Assembly: GCF_000774145.1 (NCBI RefSeq)
Contig: NZ_KN322987.1
Coordinates: 1,631,583 to 1,695,582 of the forward strand
DNA length: 64,000 nucleotides
Direction: 5' to 3'
DNA from: Pseudomonas mediterranea CFBP 5447
GTDB taxonomy: Bacteria > Pseudomonadota > Gammaproteobacteria > Pseudomonadales > Pseudomonadaceae
Shown piece by piece: positions 26,275 to 34,267 of the stretch. The stretch's first letter is position 1; the number at the start of each line of letters is the position of its first letter. Made by a program: the position numbers and the translations under genes. The notes under the pieces are model-generated. The model saw only the letters and a list, made by a program, of their open reading frames with translations. It ran no database searches and was not told the DNA's origin.

Positions 26275-27225
26275 TTACAGGGCAAAAGGCAGCGGCGTAT
26301 GAACATCCTGCCGCTGTGCCAACCGCTGCTGAAACTCCATCGGATCGTGAATCAGCACATCCTGCCCGGCAAAGGATTCGGCAGCGATCAAGCGCGACAG
26401 CCAGAACCGTACGCATGCCACGCGCAGCATGGTCGGCCAAAGCTCGGCTTCGGCGGCGGTGAAGGGACGCAGGGCCGCATAAGCGCCCAGCAGCGCCCGC
26501 GCCCTCGGGCCGTCGAGCACACCATTGTCATCCGAACACCAGTCGTTCAGGGCAATGGCGACGTCATACAGCATCGGCCCGGAACAGGCGTTGTAGAAGT
26601 CGATCAACCCGGTCAGGTGCGTGCCTTCGAACATGGCGTTATCACGGAACAGGTCCGCGTGGATGTTGGCGCGGGGCAGCGCGAGGATGCCGGTCTTCTG
26701 CAGCGAGATTTCATCCAGTGCCGCCTGCAACAGACGACGAGGCTCGGTCTCGAGGTGTGAAAGCAGCTTTGCGCCCTCCCCCTGCATCCAGTCCAGGCCG
26801 CGATCGGTCTTGCGCTTGATCATGTTGTCCCGGGTGGCCAGGTGCAGATGCGCCAGCAACTCGCCGACCTGGGCGCAATGCTGGGCATTGGCCTGCTTGA
26901 TATGTTTGCCGGCCAGGCGCGGTTGCAGCAACGCGGGTTTGCCGGCCAGCTCCCTGAGCGCAACGCCGTCGGTGGTGCGCAAGGCATAAGGTACCGGCAG
27001 GTCGGCCTCGTGCAGCACATCCAGCAGTTCGATGAAGAACGGCATTTCCTGCACCGGACCGCGCTCCACCAGGGTCAGGACGAATTCGCCCTGCTCCAGG
27101 CTGATAAAGAAATTGGTGTTTTCGCTGCCAGCGGCGATCCCCTGGAAATCAAGCAGGCGGCCGAGCCCGTAAGGGGCAAGAAAGGTTTCCAGCTCGGGCC
27201 GAGCCAGGGGGGTGAACACAGACAT
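26275..27225 (-). CDS. thrB: Homoserine kinase (ThrB type II, aminoglycoside-phosphotransferase fold)
   Basis: Phosphorylates homoserine in threonine synthesis. The protein is 316 aa with the protein-kinase-like fold used by Pseudomonas rather than the GHMP type. The catalytic loop ANIHADLFRDN and the metal motif LIDFYNA are present. The start was chosen at MSVFTPLARPELETFL, which matches homologue N-termini; another Met lies four codons upstream. It follows the DUF2782 gene on the same strand. Confidence 0.92.
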   Translation of the reverse strand: MSVFTPLARPELETFLAPYGLGRLLDFQGIAAGSENTNFFISLEQGEFVLTLVERGPVQEMPFFIELLDVLHEADLPVPYALRTTDGVALRELAGKPALLQPRLAGKHIKQANAQHCAQVGELLAHLHLATRDNMIKRKTDRGLDWMQGEGAKLLSHLETEPRRLLQAALDEISLQKTGILALPRANIHADLFRDNAMFEGTHLTGLIDFYNACSGPMLYDVAIALNDWCSDDNGVLDGPRARALLGAYAALRPFTAAEAELWPTMLRVACVRFWLSRLIAAESFAGQDVLIHDPMEFQQRLAQRQDVHTPLPFAL

Positions 27226-27280
27226 GGTTAGAACTGCCATTACGGGCGCCCTCAAGCGAGCGCCGGTTGAAATTAGGAAA

Positions 27281-27571
27281 CTATTTCCACTCAAAGATCT
27301 TCCATGACGGGATCAGCATATCCGGTTGGTCCGAACGGATGAAGTTTGCATCAGTGCCGTCGGCGCGCACCAGGAAATAAGGCTTGCCGTGCTTGGGCGT
27401 GACCTTGATCGCATACAGGAAGCCGTTTTGCCGGTATTCCTGGATGGTTTTATCGCCTTCCGTGCGAATGGTGACGTCCGGGTCAGCTGAAGGTGCGTCG
27501 TCCGCCGCCATGACGGTAAGTGGAGTGATCGCAAACAAGCCAGCCAGTAACAGGCGATTTAGTGTACGCAT
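27281..27571 (-). CDS. DUF2782 family exported protein
   Basis: Small periplasmic protein of 96 aa with a signal peptide (MRTLNRLLLAGLFAITPLTVMA) and a conserved core TIQEYRQNGFLYAIKVTPK followed by PYFLVRADG. Function unknown. It is divergent from polA across 74 bp and 55 bp upstream of thrB, an arrangement conserved in pseudomonads. Confidence 0.85.
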   Translation of the reverse strand: MRTLNRLLLAGLFAITPLTVMAADDAPSADPDVTIRTEGDKTIQEYRQNGFLYAIKVTPKHGKPYFLVRADGTDANFIRSDQPDMLIPSWKIFEWK

Positions 27572-27645
27572 GATAACCTTGTCCCTTTGTCGTCAACGGT
27601 CCCGCTATTCTAGCCCCGGACCCGCCGAAAAGGTTGATCCTGCTC

Positions 27646-30414
27646 ATGAGCCAAGCGCCCCTCGTCCTGGTGGACGGTTCTTCTTATCTGTACCGCGCGT
27701 TTCACGCGCTGCCACCGCTGACCACGTCCAAAGGCCTGCCGACCGGCGCGGTCAAGGGCGTGCTGAACATGCTCAAGAGCCTGCGCAAGCAGTATCCGGA
27801 CAGCCCGTTTGCCGTGGTGTTCGACGCCAAGGGTGGGACGTTTCGCGATGCGCTGTACGCCGAGTACAAGGCCAATCGCCCGAGCATGCCCGATGACATG
27901 CGCGTGCAGATCGAGCCGCTGCACGCCAGCGTCAAGGCCCTGGGCTTCCCGCTGCTGTGTGTGGACAACGTCGAAGCCGACGACGTGATCGGCACCCTGG
28001 CCCGCAGCAGCGCCGCAGCCGACCGCCCGGTGGTGATCTCCACCGGTGACAAGGACATGGCGCAATTGGTCGACGGGCACATTACCTTGGTCAATACCAT
28101 GACCGGTAGCTCGCTGGACGTGGCTGGCGTAAAGGAGAAATTTGGTGTCGCTCCGGAGCAGATCATCGATTATCTGGCGTTGATGGGCGATTCTTCCGAC
28201 AACATCCCGGGCGTTCCGGGCATCGGGCCAAAGACCGCCTCCGGCTTGCTGGTGGGGGTCAACGGCGGGCTGACCGAGCTGTATGCGCAACTGGACATCG
28301 TCCCCACGTTGCCGATTCGTGGTGCCAAGGCCCTGCCGGCCAAGCTCGAAGAACACAAGGAAATGGCGTTTCTTTCCTACGAACTGGCCACCATCAAGAC
28401 TGACGTGCCGCTGGATGTCGGCCTCGATGACCTGCAAATGGGTCCACCGGACCACGAAAAACTTGCCGAGCTGTACACCCTGCTGGAGTTCAAGAGCTGG
28501 TTCGAAGAAAACCAGCGGGACGCCAAGCGTGTCGGCCAGGAAATCGTCGAAGTGGCCGACGAACAGCCCGGTGGCGCCGAGGCGAAGTACGAAGTCATTC
28601 TCGATCAGGCGCGCTTCGACGCCTGGCTGGCCAAGCTCGAGCAAGCGCCGCTGTTTGCGTTCGTCACGGAAACCAACGGTGACGATCCCCAGCATGCGCA
28701 ACTGGTCGGGTTGTCGTTTGCCGTGGCGGCCCATGAAGCGGCCTACATCCCGCTGACCCATTCCTACATGGGCGTGCCGGAGCAGCTGGATCGCGACACG
28801 GTGCTCAAGGCCCTCAAGCCCTTGCTGGAAAATCCCGACAAGCGCAAGGTCGGCCAGCACGCCAAGTTCGAGACCAACATCCTGGCCAACTGCGCCATTG
28901 GTGGTGATCAGGACAACGGCATCCTGGTCCAGGGCATTGCCTTCGACACCATGCTCGAATCCTACGTGCTGGACTCCACCGCGACCCGTCACGACATGGA
29001 CAGCCTGGCGCTCAAATACCTGGGGCAAAGCAAGACCGATTTCCAGGACATCGCCGGCAAAGGAGTCAAACAGCTGACTTTCGACCAGATCTCCCTGGAA
29101 CTGGCCGGCCCGTACGCCGCTGAAGATGCCGACGTAACCTTCCGTTTGCACCAGGCCTTGCAGGAAAAACTGGCGGCGATCCCGAGCCTGGGCAAGGTGC
29201 TCAATGAAATCGAGATGCCGCTGATGCCGGTGCTGGCGCGTATCGAGCGCCAGGGTGCGTTGGTGGATGCCAACCTGTTGGGTGTGCAGAGCGTCGAGCT
29301 GGGCGAGAAACTGGTGGCCCTGGAGCGTGAGGCGTTCGCCATCGCTGGAGAGGAATTCAACCTCGGCTCGCCGAAGCAATTGGGCGTGATCCTGTATGAA
29401 AAACTCGGTTTGCCAGTGCTCAGCAAAACCGCCAAGGGCCAGGCATCCACCGCCGAAGCGGTGCTCGCCGAACTGGCGGAGCAGGATTACCCGCTGCCCA
29501 AGGTGCTGATGCAGTACCGCTCGCTGAGCAAGCTCAAGAGTACCTACACCGATCGCCTGCCGGAGCAGATCAACAGCCGCACCGGCCGCGTCCACACCAA
29601 TTACCAGCAAGCCGTTGCCGCGACCGGACGCCTGTCGTCCATCGACCCGAACCTGCAGAACATTCCGATCCGTACCGCCGAAGGTCGACGGATCCGGCAA
29701 GCGTTCGTGGCGCCGAAAGGCTACAAGCTGCTGGCGGCGGACTATTCGCAGATCGAGTTGAGGATCATGGCGCACCTGGCCAAGGATGAAGGTCTGCTCC
29801 ACGCGTTCCGCAACGACCTGGACGTGCACCGGGCCACTGCCGCCGAGGTTTTCGGCGTCGAGCTGGAGGCCGTCAGCCATGACCAGCGCCGCAGTGCCAA
29901 GGCGATCAACTTCGGCTTGATCTACGGCATGAGCGCTTTTGGTCTCGCCAAACAGATCGGCGTCGACCGCAAGCAGTCCCAGGCCTACATCGACCGCTAC
30001 TTCGCCCGCTATCCGGGTGTGCTGGAGTACATGGAGCGCACCCGCGCCCAAGCCGCCGAACAGGGGTTCGTCGAAACCATTTTCGGCCGCCGGCTGTACC
30101 TGCCGGACATCAATGCGAAGAATCCGGCACTGCGCAAGGGGGCTGAGCGCACGGCGATCAACGCACCGATGCAAGGCACCGCTGCCGACATCATCAAGAA
30201 AGCGATGGTGGCCGTGGATCGCTGGTTGTCGACCTCAGGGCTGGATGCCCGGGTCATCCTCCAGGTGCACGACGAACTGGTGCTGGAAGTACGAGAGGAT
30301 CTGGTCGAACAGGTCAGCAAGGACATCCGCCAGCACATGAGCGCCGCCGCCACGCTGGACGTGCCGTTGCTGGTGGAAGTGGGCGTGGGCAACAACTGGG
30401 ATGAGGCGCACTGA
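27646..30414 (+). CDS. polA: DNA polymerase I, with substituted 3'-5' exonuclease residues
   Basis: Okazaki-fragment and repair polymerase, 922 aa. The N-terminal 5' nuclease starts VLVDGSSYLYRAFHALPP. The polymerase motifs are intact: A (DYSQIELR), B (RRSAKAINFGLIYG) and C (VHDELVLEV). In the proofreading domain the metal-binding motif reads FAFVTET, so the aspartate equivalent to E. coli D355 is Val (residue 340; codon GTC at 28663). The D424 equivalent is Glu (KFETNIL, residue 409). E357, Y497 and D501 equivalents remain. Proofreading is therefore probably lost or weak. The ATG at 27646 is preferred over a TTG four codons earlier. Confidence 0.96.
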   Translation: MSQAPLVLVDGSSYLYRAFHALPPLTTSKGLPTGAVKGVLNMLKSLRKQYPDSPFAVVFDAKGGTFRDALYAEYKANRPSMPDDMRVQIEPLHASVKALGFPLLCVDNVEADDVIGTLARSSAAADRPVVISTGDKDMAQLVDGHITLVNTMTGSSLDVAGVKEKFGVAPEQIIDYLALMGDSSDNIPGVPGIGPKTASGLLVGVNGGLTELYAQLDIVPTLPIRGAKALPAKLEEHKEMAFLSYELATIKTDVPLDVGLDDLQMGPPDHEKLAELYTLLEFKSWFEENQRDAKRVGQEIVEVADEQPGGAEAKYEVILDQARFDAWLAKLEQAPLFAFVTETNGDDPQHAQLVGLSFAVAAHEAAYIPLTHSYMGVPEQLDRDTVLKALKPLLENPDKRKVGQHAKFETNILANCAIGGDQDNGILVQGIAFDTMLESYVLDSTATRHDMDSLALKYLGQSKTDFQDIAGKGVKQLTFDQISLELAGPYAAEDADVTFRLHQALQEKLAAIPSLGKVLNEIEMPLMPVLARIERQGALVDANLLGVQSVELGEKLVALEREAFAIAGEEFNLGSPKQLGVILYEKLGLPVLSKTAKGQASTAEAVLAELAEQDYPLPKVLMQYRSLSKLKSTYTDRLPEQINSRTGRVHTNYQQAVAATGRLSSIDPNLQNIPIRTAEGRRIRQAFVAPKGYKLLAADYSQIELRIMAHLAKDEGLLHAFRNDLDVHRATAAEVFGVELEAVSHDQRRSAKAINFGLIYGMSAFGLAKQIGVDRKQSQAYIDRYFARYPGVLEYMERTRAQAAEQGFVETIFGRRLYLPDINAKNPALRKGAERTAINAPMQGTAADIIKKAMVAVDRWLSTSGLDARVILQVHDELVLEVREDLVEQVSKDIRQHMSAAATLDVPLLVEVGVGNNWDEAH

Positions 30415-30442
30415 GAGTAGCCCTCTGCAGCTGGAGGAGCGC

Positions 30443-30514
30443 TGTGGCGAGGGAGCTCTCACAAGATCTCTGGGGCGGCTGCGCCACCCAGCGGGAGCAA
30501 GCTCCCTCGCCACA
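30443..30514. repeat. REP pair (TGTGGCGAGGGAGC family)
   Basis: The arms TGTGGCGAGGGAGCT and AGCTCCCTCGCCACA lie 28 bp after the polA stop, with GC-rich spacer. Confidence 0.8.
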
Positions 30515-30573
30515 ATTGAGTGTCAGCGTCTGGGGAGTCAGAAGTTTCCTAAGGGCATTTCAAAAAATAATCT

Positions 30574-30601
30574 GAACTAAACCCATGAAATGCCACTCAG
30601 A
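30574..30601 (+). promoter_or_regulatory. Possible AlgU (sigma22)-type promoter for the ErsA-like sRNA
   Basis: GAACTA, 17 bp, then TCAGA matches the GAACTT-N16/17-TCTGA sigma22 consensus closely and would start transcription at about 30608-30609, the expected sRNA 5' end. ErsA is known to depend on AlgU in P. aeruginosa. Confidence 0.5.
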
Positions 30602-30608
30602 GATTCTG

Positions 30609-30739
30609 AATGGCTGGTGAAGCCCTTCAATGCTCCTATGTTGTGTTAAGTGTTGGCAGATATCTGGACCCCGCCCTAGCGGTCCGGAACTTGGACCCCG
30701 AACTTCCCCCTCCCCATACGAAGTCCGGGGTTTTTTTTG
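30609..30739 (+). ncRNA. ersA: ErsA (Spot 42-like) small RNA
   Basis: Hfq-type regulatory RNA of about 130 nt in the polA-engB gap, the conserved position of Spot 42 in enterics and ErsA in Pseudomonas. The sequence has an unpaired region (TGCTCCTATGTTGTGTTAAG), a GGACCCCGC...GCGGTCC hairpin, and a terminal GGACCCCGAACTT...AAGTCCGGGG hairpin followed by T8. In P. aeruginosa ErsA represses algC and affects biofilm and porin expression. Identification rests on position and on recognition of the sequence; the 5' end is approximate. Confidence 0.78.
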
Positions 30740-30752
30740 CCTGCGATTTGGC

Positions 30753-31394
30753 TTATTCGGCCTCTTCGCTGCCCTTGTCCGCCAGTTCCATCCAGTCGGC
30801 CAGCACCGTGTAGGCTTCTTCCAGACCCATGCGCTTGGGGGCCGAGAACAGCTGGATGGTGATCGCTTCGCCCCAACCCTTGCGGATTTCCGACTGTACT
30901 TTGAGCAGCGTGTTCTTGGCCGCACCGTAGGTGAGCTTGTCCGCCTTGGTCAGCAGGATGTGCATGGGCATGCCGCTGGCAACGGCCCAGTCGAGCATCA
31001 GCGTGTCGAAGTCGGTCATCGGATGGCGGATGTCCATCATCAGGATCAGCCCTTTCAAACTCTCGCGGTTGCCCAGGTAGGCTTCCAGGTGACGCTGCCA
31101 GTGTTGCTTGAGCGGAATCGGCACCTTGGCGTAGCCGTAGCCGGGCAGGTCGACCAAACGGCGTTCATCGTCTAGCTTGAAGAAGTTCAACAGCTGCGTG
31201 CGACCCGGCGTTTTCGAGGTGCGTGCCAGGCTTGCATGGGTCAAGGTATTCAATGCGCTGGATTTACCGGCGTTGGAGCGCCCGGCAAACGCCACCTCGT
31301 AACCTTCGTCGTCGGGGCATTGATCGACTTTGGCGGCGCTGAGCATGAAGGTGGACTGTTGGCACAGGCCAAGGATGGGGTTCTTCAGTTGCAT
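30753..31394 (-). CDS. engB: Ribosome biogenesis GTP-binding protein EngB/YsxC
   Basis: Essential GTPase of large-subunit assembly, 213 aa. G1 is GRSNAGKSS, G3 DLPGYGYA, G4 TKAD and G5 SAPKR. The start MQLKNPILGLCQQS fits the family; upstream in-frame codons run into the divergent promoter. It is convergent with the ErsA sRNA. Confidence 0.95.
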   Translation of the reverse strand: MQLKNPILGLCQQSTFMLSAAKVDQCPDDEGYEVAFAGRSNAGKSSALNTLTHASLARTSKTPGRTQLLNFFKLDDERRLVDLPGYGYAKVPIPLKQHWQRHLEAYLGNRESLKGLILMMDIRHPMTDFDTLMLDWAVASGMPMHILLTKADKLTYGAAKNTLLKVQSEIRKGWGEAITIQLFSAPKRMGLEEAYTVLADWMELADKGSEEAE

Positions 31395-31585
31395 GGGATT
31401 TCCGATGTGGGCGGCGTCGGGAATGGACGCGGCAAGCTGTGTCGTTTCCGTTTCAGTGACGCCAGTATATAATGCCGCAGATTTTGTGTGCGCTTTGTCC
31501 CAGCGAAGGATGAGGCTCACGAGAGCGATCGACCTAAATTGCGCATCAGAACGCAGCTTGCTCTCAACCCTGAAAAGGTCGTTTT

Positions 31586-31876
31586 ATGACGAAATGGCTG
31601 CTAGCTGCCGGCGTCCTGATGCCGCTTTACAGCGCTCAGGCTACACAGGATCCGGAAGCTGTGTACAACCGTGTTTGTGGTGCCTGCCATTCCGGCCAAC
31701 TCCCAACGGCGCCCCGCAAGGGCGATCAGGAAGCTTGGACGCCGAGGTTGGCGAAAGGTATGGGGACGCTGGTGCAACACGTGACCCAGGGTTTCAAGGC
31801 GATGCCGCCGCGTGGTTTGTGCATGGACTGCAGTGCCGAGGATTACCAAGCCATCATCCAGTGGATGAGCGAGTGA
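31586..31876 (+). CDS. Cytochrome c5-family monohaem protein
   Basis: Exported c-type cytochrome of 96 aa. The signal peptide ends SAQA-TQD. The haem-attachment motif is CGACH and the likely axial Met is in FKAMPPRG, as in cytochrome c5. A second cysteine pair (CMDC) near the C-terminus also fits c5. It is the first of two adjacent cytochrome genes, 46 bp before cytochrome c4. Confidence 0.88.
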   Translation: MTKWLLAAGVLMPLYSAQATQDPEAVYNRVCGACHSGQLPTAPRKGDQEAWTPRLAKGMGTLVQHVTQGFKAMPPRGLCMDCSAEDYQAIIQWMSE

Positions 31877-31922
31877 ACCCGGTCCATAACTCTTTAACCC
31901 TTAGCCGTAGTTGGATTAGCTG

Positions 31923-32534
31923 ATGAACAAACTGATCGTGAGTCTGCTGTTGACCTTGGGGATATCCGGCGTAGCCCACGCCGCTGGCGATGCCGCTGCC
32001 GGCCAGGCGAAAGCCGCCGTATGCGGGGCCTGCCACGGCCCGGATGGCAACAGCGCAGCGCCAAACTTTCCGAAACTGGCGGGCCAGGGCGAACGCTACC
32101 TGACCAAGCAATTGCACGACATCAAGTCCGGCAAGCGTACCGTTCTGGAAATGACCGGCCTGCTGACCAACCTGAGCGATCAGGACCTGTCGGACATCGC
32201 CGCTTATTTCGCCAGCCAGAAGGGCAGCGTCGGCGCCGCCGACGAGAAACTCGTGGCCCGCGGTGAGAAGCTGTTCCGTGGCGGTGACCTGGACAAGGGC
32301 CTGCCGGCTTGCACCGGTTGCCATTCGCCGAACGGTGCCGGCAACGCCGCTGCCGGCTTCCCGCACCTGGGCGGCCAGCATGCCCAGTACGTGGCCAAGC
32401 AACTGACCGATTTCCGCAAGGAAGAAGGTGGTCGTGCCAACGACGGCGACGCGATGACCATGCGCACCATCGCTCGCAAGTTGAGCGACGAAGACATCGC
32501 CGCCGTCTCCAGCTACATCCAAGGCCTGCACTGA
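31923..32534 (+). CDS. cc4: Dihaem cytochrome c4
   Basis: Periplasmic electron carrier of 203 aa with two homologous halves, each with a haem motif (CGACHGPDG and CTGCHSPNG), after a 20-residue signal peptide. Cytochrome c4 feeds terminal oxidases such as cbb3. A hairpin terminator follows. Confidence 0.93.
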   Translation: MNKLIVSLLLTLGISGVAHAAGDAAAGQAKAAVCGACHGPDGNSAAPNFPKLAGQGERYLTKQLHDIKSGKRTVLEMTGLLTNLSDQDLSDIAAYFASQKGSVGAADEKLVARGEKLFRGGDLDKGLPACTGCHSPNGAGNAAAGFPHLGGQHAQYVAKQLTDFRKEEGGRANDGDAMTMRTIARKLSDEDIAAVSSYIQGLH

Positions 32535-32609
32535 GGTCTTGAGCGGCGTTGCGGCGGGTGTACACCGCTTGTAACGTTAACGCTCGATTAATCTGTCGAT
32601 GCAAGCATC

Positions 32610-32639
32610 AAAAGGGTGGCTTTGGCCGCCCTTTTTTGT
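32610..32639 (+). terminator. Terminator after cytochrome c4
   Basis: AAGGGTGGC / GCCGCCCTT stem (one G-U) with loop TTTG and a T6 tail. Confidence 0.88.
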
Positions 32640-32729
32640 GGCCGCTGCCGTTACACTAAGAACTTGAACCCGCCATGGTCTGTCTGAAGACACACCCCGC
32701 GAGGCCACCTATTTGTCCAGGAGTAAAGC

Positions 32730-33374
32730 ATGCGTAATCTGATCATCAGCGCCGCGCTCGTCGCCGCGAGCCTGTTCGGCATCGGCGCTCAAGCCAACGC
32801 CGAGGAATCGAAGGCCCCTTACGTCGAACTGAGCAACCCGGTCCCGGTGGCCGTGCCCGGCAAGATCGAAGTGGTGGAGCTGTTCTGGTATGGCTGCCCG
32901 CATTGCTACGCATTCGAGCCGGTGATCAATCCATGGGTCGATAAGCTGCCTTCAGACGTGAACTTCGTCCGCATCCCCGCCATGTTCGGCGGCCCATGGG
33001 ATGCCCACGGCCAGATGTTCCTGGCTCTCGAGGCCATGGGTGTCGAGCACAGGGTGCACGCGGCGGTGTTCAACGCGATCCAGAAAGAACATAAAAGGCT
33101 GATCGACGAAAAGGAAATGGCTGAGTTCCTGGCGACCCAAGGTGTGGACGCGGATAAATTCCTGGCGACCTTCAATTCTTTCGCCGTGAAAGGTCAAATC
33201 ACCAAGGCCAAGGAACTGGCGAAAAAGTACGAAATCACTGGCGTACCGACCATGATCGTCAACGGCAAATACCGCTTTGATATCGGCTCTGCCGGCGGCG
33301 CAGACCAGGCCTTGCAACTGGCTGACAAGCTGATCGCCAAGGAACGAGCGACGACCAAGGCAGTTGCCAACTAA
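32730..33374 (+). CDS. dsbA: Thiol:disulfide interchange protein DsbA
   Basis: Periplasmic oxidase that inserts disulfides into exported proteins, 214 aa. The signal peptide ends in AQANA. The active site is CPHC in ELFWYGCPHCYAFEP and the cis-proline loop is ITGVPTMIVNGKY. AGGAG precedes the start. It is followed after 14 bp by an EEP-family gene. Confidence 0.95.
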   Translation: MRNLIISAALVAASLFGIGAQANAEESKAPYVELSNPVPVAVPGKIEVVELFWYGCPHCYAFEPVINPWVDKLPSDVNFVRIPAMFGGPWDAHGQMFLALEAMGVEHRVHAAVFNAIQKEHKRLIDEKEMAEFLATQGVDADKFLATFNSFAVKGQITKAKELAKKYEITGVPTMIVNGKYRFDIGSAGGADQALQLADKLIAKERATTKAVAN

Positions 33375-33388
33375 GCGCCGCCCACGCC

Positions 33389-34267
33389 ATGGCCCGCTGG
33401 AGCACCGAACGCATCGTTGGCCTGCATGAACCGCGGGTCAACGAGCATCATGTCGCGTCCACGGGCCTGCCCGCCGATAGTCGCCTGCGACTGCTCAGTT
33501 TCAACATCCAGGTGGGCATCAGCACCGAGCGCTACCGGCATTACCTGACCCGGGGTTGGCAGCATCTGCTGCCTCACACCGGGCGTGCCGGTAACCTGCA
33601 GAAAATCGGTGAACTGCTGAAGGATTTCGACCTGGTGGCCTTGCAAGAGGCCGATGGCGGCAGCCTGAGGTCGGGCTACGTGAACCAGGTGGAACATCTG
33701 GCCCAACTGGGCGCATTCCCCTACTGGTATCAGCAACTCAATCGCAACCTCGGCCGTCTCGGCCAGCACAGCAATGGGGTGTTGAGTCGCCTGCGGCCCT
33801 GGGCGATCGAAGACCATCCGTTGCCGGGTCCCAAGGGGCGCGGGGCGATCCTGGCGCGCTTCGGCGAAGGTCCTGAGGCACTGGTCGTGGTCATGATGCA
33901 CCTGGCTCTCGGGGCGCGTACCCGGACGATGCAGCTGGCCTATATCCGTGAGCTGATCGGCGGCTATAAACACCAAGTGCTGATGGGCGACATGAACACC
34001 CACGCCAACGACTTGCTGCAGACCTCGCCCCTGCGCGACCTCGGCCTGCTTGCGCCGCAACTCGAAGCGACATTCCCCAGCTGGCGCCCCCAGCGCTGCC
34101 TGGACCATATTCTGCTGAGCCCGACCTTGACCCTTGAGCGTGTCGAGGTCCTGGCCCAGCCCATTTCCGACCACCTGCCGGTTGCAGTCGAAATTCGTCT
34201 ACCGGGTTCGCTCACGGCTGACGCATTTCCTGTGCTGAGTCCTGCCCCTTGCGGACCCGATGAATGA
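33389..34267 (+). CDS. Endonuclease/exonuclease/phosphatase family protein
   Basis: Metal-dependent phosphodiesterase fold, 292 aa, with no signal peptide. The motifs are in order: LLSFNIQVG, DLVALQEADGG, MHLALG, MGDMNTH and the terminal ISDHLPVAVEI. The substrate is unknown. Its stop overlaps the start of the GGDEF gene (ATGA), so the two are translated together, with dsbA just upstream; as I recall, this order is conserved in pseudomonads. Confidence 0.88.
   Translation: MARWSTERIVGLHEPRVNEHHVASTGLPADSRLRLLSFNIQVGISTERYRHYLTRGWQHLLPHTGRAGNLQKIGELLKDFDLVALQEADGGSLRSGYVNQVEHLAQLGAFPYWYQQLNRNLGRLGQHSNGVLSRLRPWAIEDHPLPGPKGRGAILARFGEGPEALVVVMMHLALGARTRTMQLAYIRELIGGYKHQVLMGDMNTHANDLLQTSPLRDLGLLAPQLEATFPSWRPQRCLDHILLSPTLTLERVEVLAQPISDHLPVAVEIRLPGSLTADAFPVLSPAPCGPDE

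Noticed and set aside
27610..30174. 854-codon open frame antisense to polA
   Set aside because: Shadow of polA on the opposite strand; no domain resemblance.
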